Source of the DNA: Streptomyces nigra
GTDB lineage: Bacteria; Actinomycetota; Actinomycetes; Streptomycetales; Streptomycetaceae
Assembly: GCF_003074055.1 (NCBI RefSeq)
Contig: NZ_CP029043.1
Coordinates: forward strand, 5,944,501 to 6,008,500
Length of the DNA: 64,000 bases
Reading direction: 5' to 3'
The notes beneath the pieces are model-generated. The model saw only the letters and a list, made by a program, of their open reading frames with translations, did no database searches and was not told the DNA's origin. Each line of letters opens with the position of its first letter. Positions within the stretch are counted from its first letter, which is position 1. Below, one piece after another: positions 50,051-58,165 of the stretch. The position numbers and the translations under genes are program-made.

Positions 50051-51379
50051 ATGAACCAGCAGGGGGGCAAGCCCACCGGTCACGAGGACGACTGGTGGGG
50101 CCAGCTGTACGGCGACGCCGACGACGCGGGCCCGTCCGCGGCGCCCGACTCGCTCGACGACCGGTACGCCTCGGCCGCGGGGACCGTGAACCAGCGCCCG
50201 GAGGCGAACCCGCGCCCGGACGGGAGCGAGCGCCCGGACGGGAGCCGGCGCCCGGACGTCCCGGCGCAGCGCACCGGCGCGGACGCCCCCGAGCGGGCGC
50301 CGTCGGCGTTCCCGGCAGGGCTGCCCCGCCCGCCCGGCTTCACCGTGGAGGACCCGCGGGCACCGGCCGACGAGGAGCCGCCCCCGCCGCCGCCCGCCCC
50401 TGACCGGACCGTCCGCTCCCTCGACTACGTGGGCGCCGGCCCGCCCACCTACGACCCGGAACCGACCGCCCTGCCACCGGCGGACCCGGACGACCTCGAC
50501 GACCTGGTCCCCGACACCGTCCTCGACGGCGCCCGCTACGGCACCGCCACCCTGCGGGCCGTGTCCCTGCGCGGCGACTCCGCCCGCTACCGGGGCGAAC
50601 CCCGCCGCGACTCCCTCCTCACCGCCCGCTTCGGCACCGGTGAACACGCCCTGCTCCTGGTCGCGATGGCCACCGGCGCCCGCGCCACCCCACGGGCCCA
50701 CCGGGCCGCCGCCGAGGCGTGCCACTGGATCGGCCGGGCCGTCGGCACCAGCCATGAACGCCTCGCCCGGGACATGCGGGCCGGCCGGCGCGGCGACCTG
50801 AAGTCCGGGCTGCACCGGCTCACCGGCCGCAGCCTCGGCCGGCTCCGCGCCAGCGCCGTCGAACAGGGCGTCGACCCGGAGGAGTACGCGGCCACCCTGC
50901 GCTGTCTGCTGCTGCCCGCCGACCCCGAGTGCCGGACCCGGGTCTTCTTCGGCGCCGGCGACGGAGGGCTGTTCCGGCTGCGGGACGGCGAATGGCAGGA
51001 CATCGAGCCGCGCGTCACCGACGCGGCCGGCGAACCCGTCGTCGGCTTCGGCTCGGCACCCGCCGAGACCCCCGAGGGCGACCGGCTCACCATGGACCTC
51101 GGCGTCCCGACGCCCCCGAGCCCCTACGAACCGGCGCCCGAGCCGCCCCGCGAACCCTTCCGCTTCCGCGCCTCCGTCGCCCGCCCCGGCGACACCCTGC
51201 TGCTGTGCACGGGCGGTCTCGCCGACCCGCTGCGCGGCGAACCCGAACTCGCCGCCCACCTCCGGCGGCGCTGGTCCGGCTCCCCGCCGCCCGGCCTCGC
51301 CGACTTCCTCGCCGACACCCGGGTCCGGGTCAAGGGGTACGCCGACGACCGTACGGCCGCCGCCGTGTGGGAGGCCTGA
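50051..51379 (+). CDS. Degenerate PP2C-like protein phosphatase
   Basis: 442 residues. The first about 160 are Pro/Asp-rich and disordered, with a repeat RPDGSERPDGSRRPD. The rest follows PP2C topology (AVSLRGDSARYRGEPRRDSL, VFFGAGDGGLF, VKGYADDRTAAAVW) and the late DD-x-T-A motif is present. The metal-binding DGMGG motif is replaced by VAMATGA, so it may be a pseudophosphatase. The gene is convergent with the membrane-tethered HTH gene; the two stop codons abut as TGATCA. Confidence 0.8.
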   Translation: MNQQGGKPTGHEDDWWGQLYGDADDAGPSAAPDSLDDRYASAAGTVNQRPEANPRPDGSERPDGSRRPDVPAQRTGADAPERAPSAFPAGLPRPPGFTVEDPRAPADEEPPPPPPAPDRTVRSLDYVGAGPPTYDPEPTALPPADPDDLDDLVPDTVLDGARYGTATLRAVSLRGDSARYRGEPRRDSLLTARFGTGEHALLLVAMATGARATPRAHRAAAEACHWIGRAVGTSHERLARDMRAGRRGDLKSGLHRLTGRSLGRLRASAVEQGVDPEEYAATLRCLLLPADPECRTRVFFGAGDGGLFRLRDGEWQDIEPRVTDAAGEPVVGFGSAPAETPEGDRLTMDLGVPTPPSPYEPAPEPPREPFRFRASVARPGDTLLLCTGGLADPLRGEPELAAHLRRRWSGSPPPGLADFLADTRVRVKGYADDRTAAAVWEA

Positions 51380-52741
51380 TCAGGTGTACGGCACCCACGC
51401 CCGCTCCGACGTCTCGTACACATAGCGCGGCAGCGAGCCGATGCCGGTCGTACGGAACGGACGGCCTTGGTCGTCGATGCGGACGGTGCCGGTGCGGCCC
51501 TGCGAGGACCAGTCGAGCTCCAGGTACCAGGAGCAGTCGCAGTCCGCGGTCTGCGCGGTGATCAGCAGTACCTCCGGGTCCGTCGCGGACACCCGGTACG
51601 GCAGCCGCATCGCCGGGATCGGGGTGCCGGAGTCGTTGCCCCTCCGGGGGCGTGCGATCGGCCGGTCCTTGTCCAGGTCGACGTCGAAGTAACGCGGCGT
51701 CAGCGCCCCGCCGCAGCCGTGGCCCATCGCGTACGCGGTGCCCTTCATCGGCGCCGCACGGCTCACCATCCGGACCCGCAGCGCCTCCAGCACGACGGCG
51801 GTCGAACTGCGGCCCTGCACCGTCACCTTCACCATGGTCTGCCGCCCGTGCACGGCCCCCAGGGAGGTCGCCCACGCGCGGGCGTCCTGCCCCGGGGGCG
51901 GCGGGGGCACCTGCTCCGGGGGCCGGGTGAGCACGTAGTCGTGGCCGCAGCCCGCCTGCCAGACGTGCGAGTCCACACTCCAGGCCAGGGGCACGCCCGC
52001 CGGGGGCCGCGGACCCGTGGCCTTCCCCGACGGCTCGGCGCCGCCCTTCTTCCCCGGCGCGGACTTCGTCGAGACGCCGGGGGAGGGGGACGCCGTCGTG
52101 GCGGTGGGGGAGGGGGACCGGGGCGGCGACGGGCGGGCCGTGGCCGGGGCCGTCGTACGGGTCGGGTCGACCGCCCGCACCTGGTCGGGCCGGCGCGACC
52201 GGTCGTCCGGCAGCGCGGCGAGGGCCCCCACCCCGGCGAGGAGCGCGGTGGCGGCGGCGGTGAGCACGAGGAGACGCCGGCGCCGGGGGCGGGGATGGTG
52301 CTTGCGTGCGGGGGCGGGTGTCGGGGTGACGTCGGTGGCCGCCTCGTCCGTGCCGGGGGCGTCCGCAGAGGGGGTTTCACCGGTCTCCGTCGGCGCCTCG
52401 GTGGTCGTCTCCGCTTCGTCGGGCGTATCCGGCGCCGGGGTCTCCGGCTTCGTGCTCTGCCGGCCGCGGGGCCGTTGACGGGCCGCCACCGCGGCGAGCC
52501 ACAGCCGGTGCAGCTCCAGCCGCTCCTGCGGGGTCGCCGCGCACAGCGCCGCGAACCGCTCCACGGGCGCGAACTCGAGCGGTACGGCCTCCCCGGCGCA
52601 GTAGCGGTGCAGTGTGGAGGTGTTCATCGCGAGGCGGCGGGCCAGCTGCCCGTAGCTGCGGTCGGTGCGCTCCTTGAGCCGTCTGAGCAGCGCCGCGAAC
52701 TCCTGGACGTCGTCCCGCACTTCCGACACCCGTTCCCCCAT
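51380..52741 (-). CDS. Membrane-tethered helix-turn-helix protein with extracytoplasmic domain
   Basis: 453 residues. An N-terminal XRE-type helix-turn-helix (YGQLARRLAMNTSTLHRYC) is followed by a Pro/Thr/Glu-rich linker. One membrane span (LLVLTAAATALLAGVGALAAL, about 157-177) separates this from an extracytoplasmic domain. It contains cysteines in QAGCGHDY, GHGCGGAL and ADCDCSWYLELDW. The layout suggests a transcription factor that senses an outside signal. Start ATG or GTG at 52739-52741. Its stop codon meets that of the PP2C-like gene directly. Confidence 0.85.
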   Translation of the reverse strand: MGERVSEVRDDVQEFAALLRRLKERTDRSYGQLARRLAMNTSTLHRYCAGEAVPLEFAPVERFAALCAATPQERLELHRLWLAAVAARQRPRGRQSTKPETPAPDTPDEAETTTEAPTETGETPSADAPGTDEAATDVTPTPAPARKHHPRPRRRRLLVLTAAATALLAGVGALAALPDDRSRRPDQVRAVDPTRTTAPATARPSPPRSPSPTATTASPSPGVSTKSAPGKKGGAEPSGKATGPRPPAGVPLAWSVDSHVWQAGCGHDYVLTRPPEQVPPPPPGQDARAWATSLGAVHGRQTMVKVTVQGRSSTAVVLEALRVRMVSRAAPMKGTAYAMGHGCGGALTPRYFDVDLDKDRPIARPRRGNDSGTPIPAMRLPYRVSATDPEVLLITAQTADCDCSWYLELDWSSQGRTGTVRIDDQGRPFRTTGIGSLPRYVYETSERAWVPYT

Positions 52742-52970
52742 GGTCCAGTCCGTCCCGGGACGGCATCCCAGGCACTCCCCTTATCTGCACGTCAACGGGG
52801 CTGGGATGGTTCCACCGTCGCCGATCGGCGCCCGGCGCTTGCGGCGGCCCACTGGGGCGGCTGATGCTTCTGGGGCCGCACCGACCTGGAGCCGCGACGA
52901 CCGAACGGCGTCGGTGACGGCCTTCCACCACGGTCGTCACACGCACCGACTCATCCACGGGGGGCCGCCC

Positions 52971-53597
52971 ATGTCCACGACCATCCGCACCGGTGTGCTC
53001 GCCGCGCTCGCCGTGGCCGGGCTGACCGCCGGAGCCGCGCTCACCGCCGCACCGGCCGGCGCCGCACCGGCCGGCGCCGCGCCGAAGGCGGCGCCCAGGT
53101 TCCTGACGGCGTCCCAGCTGCCGCCGCACCCGACCGGCTGGACCGCGGGCCCGGTCAGCGACGGGGTGCCCGTGGAGCTGGAGTACTGCTTCGGGGAGGC
53201 GCTGCTCGCCTACGACATCCGTCACCGCGACTTCCGCACCGAACTGGAGACCAACGCCCAGCAGATCGTCGTCGTGGTCGGTGACAGTGCCAAGGCGGAG
53301 GCGCTCGCCCGGCGCCTCGACCGGGAGGTCCGGCGCTGTGCGCTGCGGGCCGGCGCCGACCCCGAGATCGAGGCCGAGTACCGCACGTACGGGACCCTGC
53401 CGGTGGAGGAGGGGGCCCGCGTGCACGCGGTGCACACCCGGGCGGCGTGGGGCGCGATGGACATCAACCTGACCTCGGTCGGCCGGGACGGCGGCACGGT
53501 CACCCTCGTGCGCTGGGGGCAGATGGGGGACTTCTCGGACGCCCCGGTGAAGGCGTTCAAGAAGACGACCACCACCGCGGTCGACAAGCTGTACTGA
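52971..53597 (+). CDS. Secreted protein of unknown function
   Basis: 208 residues with a Sec signal peptide (TGVLAALAVAGLTAGAALTA, then APAGAAPAGAAP with likely cleavage after an Ala-x-Ala). The mature part (FLTASQLPPHPTGWTAGPV, LEYCFGEALLAYDI) contains two cysteines (YCFGEA, RRCALR) that could form a disulfide. It resembles the small sensor-like extracellular domains of PknH type, but this is weak. It is divergent from the HTH gene across a 229-bp gap and ends before a strong terminator. Confidence 0.75.
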   Translation: MSTTIRTGVLAALAVAGLTAGAALTAAPAGAAPAGAAPKAAPRFLTASQLPPHPTGWTAGPVSDGVPVELEYCFGEALLAYDIRHRDFRTELETNAQQIVVVVGDSAKAEALARRLDREVRRCALRAGADPEIEAEYRTYGTLPVEEGARVHAVHTRAAWGAMDINLTSVGRDGGTVTLVRWGQMGDFSDAPVKAFKKTTTTAVDKLY

Positions 53598-53617
53598 CCA
53601 CACGGCCGGCGCGTCAC

Positions 53618-53657
53618 GGGGCCGCCCTCCCGCACGGGGGTCGGGCAGGGCGGCCCC
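53618..53657 (+). terminator. 11-bp hairpin terminator after the secreted-protein gene
   Basis: GGGGCCGCCCT (53618-53628) and AGGGCGGCCCC (53647-53657) form a perfect 11-bp stem with an 18-nt loop, 21 bp after the stop codon at 53597. No T-run is present. Confidence 0.7.
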
Positions 53658-54066
53658 ACGGGGGAGTGACAGCGTCCCGTTTCAGCCACTTTCCGAGGAC
53701 GGGGGCGTCGGCGCCGAGGGGTCCGGGCCGCCGACTCCTCCGTCCACCCGGGTGTCCGCACCGGGTACGCCGACTTCGGCAGGACCGGGTCGGCGTTCCG
53801 CGTGATCCCGTACGGTCCGCACGCCCGTACGCGGGTCGGCGCGAGGGCCGTGTGCCGGGGCGCCGCACGGCCCTCTCCTGGCCGCACCGGAGGACGGCCC
53901 CGCCTCATGCCGTCGCAAACCCCGTCCTGCCCCGTCCTCCCGGCCGGGCAGGTGACGGACCCCGCCCACCGGCCGCTCCGGACGCCCGAAACACGGTGTC
54001 CCGGCTTTCACCCACCCGTACGGACCGGCCGCCGATGGCCGAACACCTGGTCGTCGACGACGGGAC
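53658..54066. other. About 400-bp intergenic stretch without a convincing gene
   Basis: Between the terminator at 53618-53657 and the short ORF at 54067. The open frames on both strands lack ribosome sites and recognisable domains and look GC-driven. It presumably holds the promoter of the ATPase gene at 54156, but I cannot point to a clear -35/-10 pair. Confidence 0.45.
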
Positions 54067-54159
54067 ATGACTGTTCGCCACCGCGACCGGGGAATGGTTC
54101 CCGTGAACGTGTTCGAGCCAGGAGGGGAACCGACATCGGCACGCAGGCGGGGGTCATGA
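54067..54159 (+). CDS. Short ORF (30 aa) overlapping the ATPase start as ATGA
   Basis: A 30-codon ORF from ATG 54067 whose TGA (54157-54159) overlaps the ATG of the anti-sigma-type ATPase. It reads MTVRHRDRGMVPVNV and continues to a basic end. The overlap favours translation coupling, but no ribosome site precedes its ATG and no family is recognised, so it may be fortuitous. Confidence 0.25.
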   Translation: MTVRHRDRGMVPVNVFEPGGEPTSARRRGS

Positions 54160-54635
54160 AGAGGCAGGCACGGGGAGGCGGTACCACGGCGGTCGGGGCC
54201 TCCTCGGCGAAGACGGCGGAGGACGGGACCGGGGACGCCGGGGACCACATACGGACCTCCCAGCTCAGGCGCAGACTCGGCCGGGCCGATCTGCGGGCGG
54301 TACCGGAGGCGCGCAGGGCGCTGCGCGAACTGCTGCGGCAGTGCGGCAGGGGCGGCGGCTCCGACACCGCCGAACTGCTCACCAGCGAACTCGTCACCAA
54401 CGCACTCGTGCACACCGACCGGGACGCGGTGCTGACCGCCACCGTGGGACCGGACGGACTGCGCGTGGAGGTACGGGACTTCACGTCCCGGCGGCCCAGG
54501 ATGCGCGTACCGGACGCCGACACCGGTACGAGCGGCCGGGGCCTGCTGCTCGTGCAGTCCCTGGCGGACGCCTGGGGCGTGTGCGTGCACGGCGTGGGCA
54601 AGGCCGTCTGGTTCGAGCTCGGCGTCGACGTGTGA
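54156..54635 (+). CDS. Anti-sigma-factor-type ATP-binding protein (HATPase_c_2)
   Basis: 159 residues of the RsbW/SpoIIAB-like family that is widespread in Streptomyces. The N-box is SELVTNALVHTDRDA and the G-box TGTSGRGLLLVQSLADAWGV. Members act as kinases or binding partners of anti-anti-sigma or regulatory proteins; no partner gene lies next to it. I start at the ATG at 54156, preceded by GGCGGGGG; the first about 35 residues are low-complexity. A 19-bp hairpin follows the stop codon. Confidence 0.87.
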   Translation: MKRQARGGGTTAVGASSAKTAEDGTGDAGDHIRTSQLRRRLGRADLRAVPEARRALRELLRQCGRGGGSDTAELLTSELVTNALVHTDRDAVLTATVGPDGLRVEVRDFTSRRPRMRVPDADTGTSGRGLLLVQSLADAWGVCVHGVGKAVWFELGVDV

Positions 54636-54644
54636 CGCCGGACG

Positions 54645-54689
54645 ACGGGAAGGGGCGCGACCCGTGCCGTGGGTCGCGCCCCTTCCCGT
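54645..54689. terminator. Strong bidirectional terminator (19-bp perfect stem)
   Basis: The left arm 54645-54663 (ACGGGAAGGGGCGCGACCC) pairs perfectly with 54671-54689 around the 7-nt loop gtgccgt. It lies between the stop codons of the convergent ATPase (54635) and DUF2637 (54711) genes and should serve both. Confidence 0.85.
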
Positions 54690-54710
54690 GGATGCGTGGC
54701 TGGGACGGGC

Positions 54711-55748
54711 TCAGCCGAACTGCTGCTCCAGGTCCTTGAGCTTGCGCTCCAGGGAGTCCAGCCGCGGCAGCGCCATCGTGTCGTCCTCCGCGGTCAGATC
54801 GACGGTCACCGGTTCCGAACCGGTGCGTACGGGCTCAAGAGAAGGGCGAGTACGCACGGGCAGCGGTTCCGGCGAGGATATGGCAGGCTCCGCGGTGACC
54901 TGGGACGAGGCGGGCTCCAGGGCCTGCGGCTCGCCCTGCCGGCCGCCGCCGCGGCCGATGAACCCGCGGTGACCGCGGCTGATGGCCTTGAGCTGGGCGC
55001 GCTCCATGCGCTCCTTGTCCCGGCGGCGCAGGCGGGCCGCCTCCTTCTGCCGCTTGTCCTCGCGGACCTCGTCGACCGCCTCGTCCAGGCTGCGGACGTT
55101 CTCCAGCAGCATGAGCGACCACGCCTTGTAGGTCTCGCGGGGCGCCCGCAGCCAGCGCACTATGCGGATCTGGGGCAGCGGGCGCGGCACCAGGCCCTGC
55201 TCGCGCAGCGCGGCCCGGCGGGTCTGCTTGAGGGCACGGTCGAACAGGACGGCCGCCGACAGGGACATGCCGGCGAAGAAGTGCGGGGCGCCGGCGTGGC
55301 TCAGGCCGCGGGGCGCGTGCACCCAGTTGAACCAGGCCGCGGCGCCCGCGAACGTCCACACGAGTATCCGGGAGCCGAGCGCCGCGTCGCCGTGGCTGGC
55401 CTCGCGCACCGCGAGCACGGAACAGAACATCGCCGCACCGTCGAGACCGAACGGCACCAGGTACTGCCAGCCGTCGCTGAGGCCCAGGTTCTGCTCACCG
55501 AAGCCGACCAGGCCCTTGAAGGAGAGCGCGGCGGCGACGGCCGCACAGCAGAAGAGCAGCACATAGGACGCCGTGCCGTAGATGGCCTCCTTGCGCCTGC
55601 GGCGCTCCTCGTTGCGCTCCCAGGAGTCCTCGGTCAGGTGCTCCCCGGACCGTTTCCCACGAGCGAGCACCGCCACCGCCGCCAGCATGCCCAGGAGCAG
55701 TACGGCGCCCGGAAGCAGCCAGTTCAGCGATATGTCGGTCAATCTCAT
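54711..55748 (-). CDS. DUF2637-family membrane protein
   Basis: 345 residues. An N-terminal span (WLLPGAVLLLGMLAAVAVLA), then a four-span DUF2637 core (YVLLFCCAAVAAALSFKGLV, LVPFGLDGAAMFCSVLAV, WTFAGAAAWFNWVHAP), followed by a charged helical tail (DKRQKEAARLRRRDKERMER) and a coiled-coil-like end. DUF2637/SpdB-like proteins occur both on chromosomes and on conjugative elements; no transfer genes are near. Start ATG at 55746-55748 with AAGGGA upstream; a palindrome at 55772 may be its operator. Confidence 0.83.
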   Translation of the reverse strand: MRLTDISLNWLLPGAVLLLGMLAAVAVLARGKRSGEHLTEDSWERNEERRRRKEAIYGTASYVLLFCCAAVAAALSFKGLVGFGEQNLGLSDGWQYLVPFGLDGAAMFCSVLAVREASHGDAALGSRILVWTFAGAAAWFNWVHAPRGLSHAGAPHFFAGMSLSAAVLFDRALKQTRRAALREQGLVPRPLPQIRIVRWLRAPRETYKAWSLMLLENVRSLDEAVDEVREDKRQKEAARLRRRDKERMERAQLKAISRGHRGFIGRGGGRQGEPQALEPASSQVTAEPAISSPEPLPVRTRPSLEPVRTGSEPVTVDLTAEDDTMALPRLDSLERKLKDLEQQFG

Positions 55749-55771
55749 CTGGGGTCCCTTGCATTGGGATA

Positions 55772-55784
55772 GGGCGTAACGCCC
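55772..55784. promoter_or_regulatory. Short palindrome GGGCGTAACGCCC upstream of DUF2637 gene
   Basis: A perfect 6-bp dyad around one central A, 24 bp upstream of the DUF2637 start codon, in a relatively AT-containing stretch. A candidate operator; no regulator is identified. The rest of the 295-bp gap (55749-56043) holds only a doubtful 16-codon ORF. Confidence 0.4.
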
Positions 55785-56043
55785 GCCATAGTGGCCCAAT
55801 CCCTGCGGCCCTCAGGGGGTTTCGGGGCAAGAGGCCGCCAAGGAGGTGCAAGGGGATGCCCAGGGCGGCGTTCTGCTCGAACTGCCGCTTGAGGGGCGGG
55901 AGTTGAGTTCGAACAACACTACCCGTGCGGGTGGTTCCGTGGAAAGTTCCTGCGGAAAGTGTGGAACCTGTGAAACGAGCGCGTTCGAACGGCCGTACGA
56001 GAGGCGGCCGTTGGCGGTCGGCGCCCGGCCGCTGCCGGTCGTT

Positions 56044-56889
56044 TCAGGCCGCGAGGAGCTTGGCCAGCCGGTCGGCGTCGCAGGTGCGCGGACAGGTCGC
56101 GCAGGTGTCCTCGGGGCGCACCGTGTAGAACATGCAGCAGCTCGCCCGGTCACGGGTCGGCAGCGACTCGCCGTCCGGACCGGTCAGCTCACGGAAGGCG
56201 GCCGAGCCCACGTACGGCTTCGTCGCGCCCGGCAGCAGCAGCTCCAGCTCGTGCCGGGCCCGCTCCTGCTCGCCGTCCCCGAACAGATGCGCCACGTACC
56301 ACAGGCCCTCGACGACCTCGTCCGTCGCCATGCCCCACAGGGCGCGCCCGCGCCGCCGCATCCGGGGGCCGAAGCCGCCGAGGACCGGCTCCAGGTGCTC
56401 GGCGACGGCCGCGCGCACCTCGGCCCGCAGGGCCTCCTCGTCGGGGACCACCCGCGCGCCGGGCAGCCCGGCCGCAGGATCGCCGGGCAGGCAGGCGAAG
56501 GAGACGGGACGCGCGGCGAGACGGCCCAGGGGCGCGCGCGGGTCCGTACGGTCGTACGAGACATGTGTCACGGGGAAGCGCGGGACGCGGCGGAGCAGGA
56601 ACCACGGCACGGTGATCAGCAGGCACGCCGGCCAGGCGTAGCGGTGCAGTCCGAAGCTGGCGACGACGTCCGGGCGCGCGGATTGCCCGTAGTCCCGGAG
56701 CACCTGGGCGTCGTCCCAGGCGAGGAACGCGTCGAGCCCGGTGCCGCCCTCCGCCAGCGCGTCCGCGGTGACCCAGCCGCCGTGCCGGGGCAGCGCCGCG
56801 GAGGTGGCCGGCTGGGTGATGTCGAGCCCCGGGAGGACCTCGGCGAGACGGGCGTAGGCGTGCTCGAGAGCTGAGGAGGGCACGGGCAT
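56044..56889 (-). CDS. FhuF-like ferric-siderophore reductase ((2Fe-2S) protein)
   Basis: 281 residues. The C-terminus carries the FhuF-type cluster motif C-C-x10-C-x2-C (SCCMFYTVRPEDTCATC). The body (SFGLHRYAWPACLLITVPWF, GLWYVAHLFGDGEQ) fits the family. It should release iron from siderophores inside the cell. I start at the ATG at 56887-56889; a TTG four codons upstream is possible. A perfect iron-box palindrome lies 27 bp upstream, predicting DmdR1-type repression by Fe2+. Confidence 0.87.
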   Translation of the reverse strand: MPVPSSALEHAYARLAEVLPGLDITQPATSAALPRHGGWVTADALAEGGTGLDAFLAWDDAQVLRDYGQSARPDVVASFGLHRYAWPACLLITVPWFLLRRVPRFPVTHVSYDRTDPRAPLGRLAARPVSFACLPGDPAAGLPGARVVPDEEALRAEVRAAVAEHLEPVLGGFGPRMRRRGRALWGMATDEVVEGLWYVAHLFGDGEQERARHELELLLPGATKPYVGSAAFRELTGPDGESLPTRDRASCCMFYTVRPEDTCATCPRTCDADRLAKLLAA

Positions 56890-56915
56890 CGGGGCCGCCA
56901 ATCCGCGAGGTACTG

Positions 56916-56932
56916 AAGGTAAGCCTTACCTT
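56916..56932. promoter_or_regulatory. Iron box (DmdR/DtxR-type operator)
   Basis: AAGGTAAGCCTTACCTT is a perfect 8-bp dyad around one base and matches the actinobacterial DtxR/IdeR/DmdR operator pattern (TTAGGTTAGGCTCACCTAA) in its AGGT-AGCC-ACCT core. It lies just upstream of the FhuF-like gene. Iron control is inferred from this match and the gene's function. Confidence 0.8.
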
Positions 56933-57043
56933 ACCCCTAGATCGGCGAGGTTTGAACTGTCGCGTTCTGCGCCTAAGGTGCTTGACGGGTGAGTAACAAG
57001 CCGCCGTAATACCCCACGTACCGACCGTCCCGGAGGAGGACCC

Positions 57044-57841
57044 GTGAAGCAGGGCGCGCGAAGCTCCGCGACGACGGGGACACCGCGGACACCGCACGTC
57101 CAGGAGGCCGCGGCGGCCGCCCCGGAACCCCGGGTCCCCCCGCAGGGCACACCGCCCGCCGCGCGCGGCGAGCACACTCACAGCGAGACGCCGATCCCCG
57201 GGCCGCGTCCGGTCGTGCAGCGCGCCTCGGTGCGCGGGCAGATCCTCGACGCCCTGCGCACCGCGCTCGTCACCGGCGAGCTGGCGCCCGGCGCCGTCTA
57301 CTCGGCACCCGCCCTCGGCGACCGCTTCGGCGTCTCCGCGACCCCGGTCCGCGAGGCCATGCAGCAGCTCGCCCTGGAGGGCGCCGTCGAGGTGGTCCCC
57401 AACCGGGGGTTCCGCGTCGTCGAGCGCGGCGCCCGGGACCTGGCCGAACTCGCCGAGGTCCGGGCGCTCATCGAGGTCCCCGTCATGCTCCGGCTCGCCC
57501 ACGCGGTGCCCGCCGAACGCTGGGCCGAGATGCGCCCGCTGGCCGAGGCGACCGTGCGCGCTGCGGCCACCGGATGCCGGGCCACCTACGCCGAGTCCGA
57601 CCGCACCTTCCACCGCGCCGTGCTCTCCCTGGCCGGCAACGCCCAGCTCGTGCGGATCGCCGACGACCTGCACCGCCGTGCCCAGTGGCCGCTCACCGGC
57701 CCGGCCCGCACGCCCGGCCGGGGTCACGCCGACCTGCTGGCCGACGCGTCCGAGCACACGGCCCTCCTGGACGCCCTCATCGCCCGCGACCTGGAGGTCG
57801 TACGGGCGCTGGTCGACGAGCACTTCGCCGGCGCGCATTAG
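57044..57841 (+). CDS. GntR-family regulator (FCD type)
   Basis: 265 residues. A low-complexity N-terminal extension of about 60 residues is followed by the GntR winged helix (GQILDALRTALVTGELAPGA, GDRFGVSATPVREAMQQLAL) and a C-terminal FCD ligand domain (EVRALIEVPVMLRLA, ESDRTFHRAVLSLAGN). Start GTG at 57044 with GGAGGAGG upstream. Ligand and targets unknown; the purine-catabolism genes downstream have their own PucR regulator. Confidence 0.9.
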   Translation: MKQGARSSATTGTPRTPHVQEAAAAAPEPRVPPQGTPPAARGEHTHSETPIPGPRPVVQRASVRGQILDALRTALVTGELAPGAVYSAPALGDRFGVSATPVREAMQQLALEGAVEVVPNRGFRVVERGARDLAELAEVRALIEVPVMLRLAHAVPAERWAEMRPLAEATVRAAATGCRATYAESDRTFHRAVLSLAGNAQLVRIADDLHRRAQWPLTGPARTPGRGHADLLADASEHTALLDALIARDLEVVRALVDEHFAGAH

Positions 57842-57860
57842 GGCTTGCTCCTTGCGGCCT

Positions 57861-58165
57861 TCAGGCCGCCGCCGGTGGTGCCGGGGTCGGACGCTCCGCC
57901 CGCGAGGGGCCCGCCCAGCCGCAAGAGCCGCCGCACGGGCGGTCTCGGCCTGCGCGCCGCCCCGCCGCGTCCGCTTCGCCGCCCGAGCCGTCACCGCCGA
58001 CGGCACGGGGCCGGATGCTCCGCCCGCGAGGGCCCCCGCCCAGACACCGAACAGCCGCCGCACGCCGGGCAGTCCGTGTCGACCGGGGTGCCGGTTCGGC
58101 TTGCCCGCGTCCCTCCTCGGCCCCTCAGGCCGTCGCCGCCGGTGGTGCCGGGTCCAGGTGGTCGG
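57861..58165. repeat. Imperfect direct repeats between GntR and TPR-like genes
   Basis: Two copies of an about 60-bp segment (57883-57942 and 58007-58069) share the core GCTCCGCCCGCGAGG and the end CCGCCGCACG with scattered changes. In addition, 57861-57891 resembles the 3' end of the TPR-like gene (58125-58160), including the shared block GCCGGTGGTGCCGG. The gap looks like the remains of a local duplication rather than a gene. Confidence 0.6.

Noticed and set aside
55856..55906. 16-codon ORF MPRAAFCSNCRLRGGS preceded by AAGGAGG
   Set aside because: The ribosome site is good but the ORF is very short, no gene follows on that strand for over 1 kb, and no family is recognised; kept only as a note.
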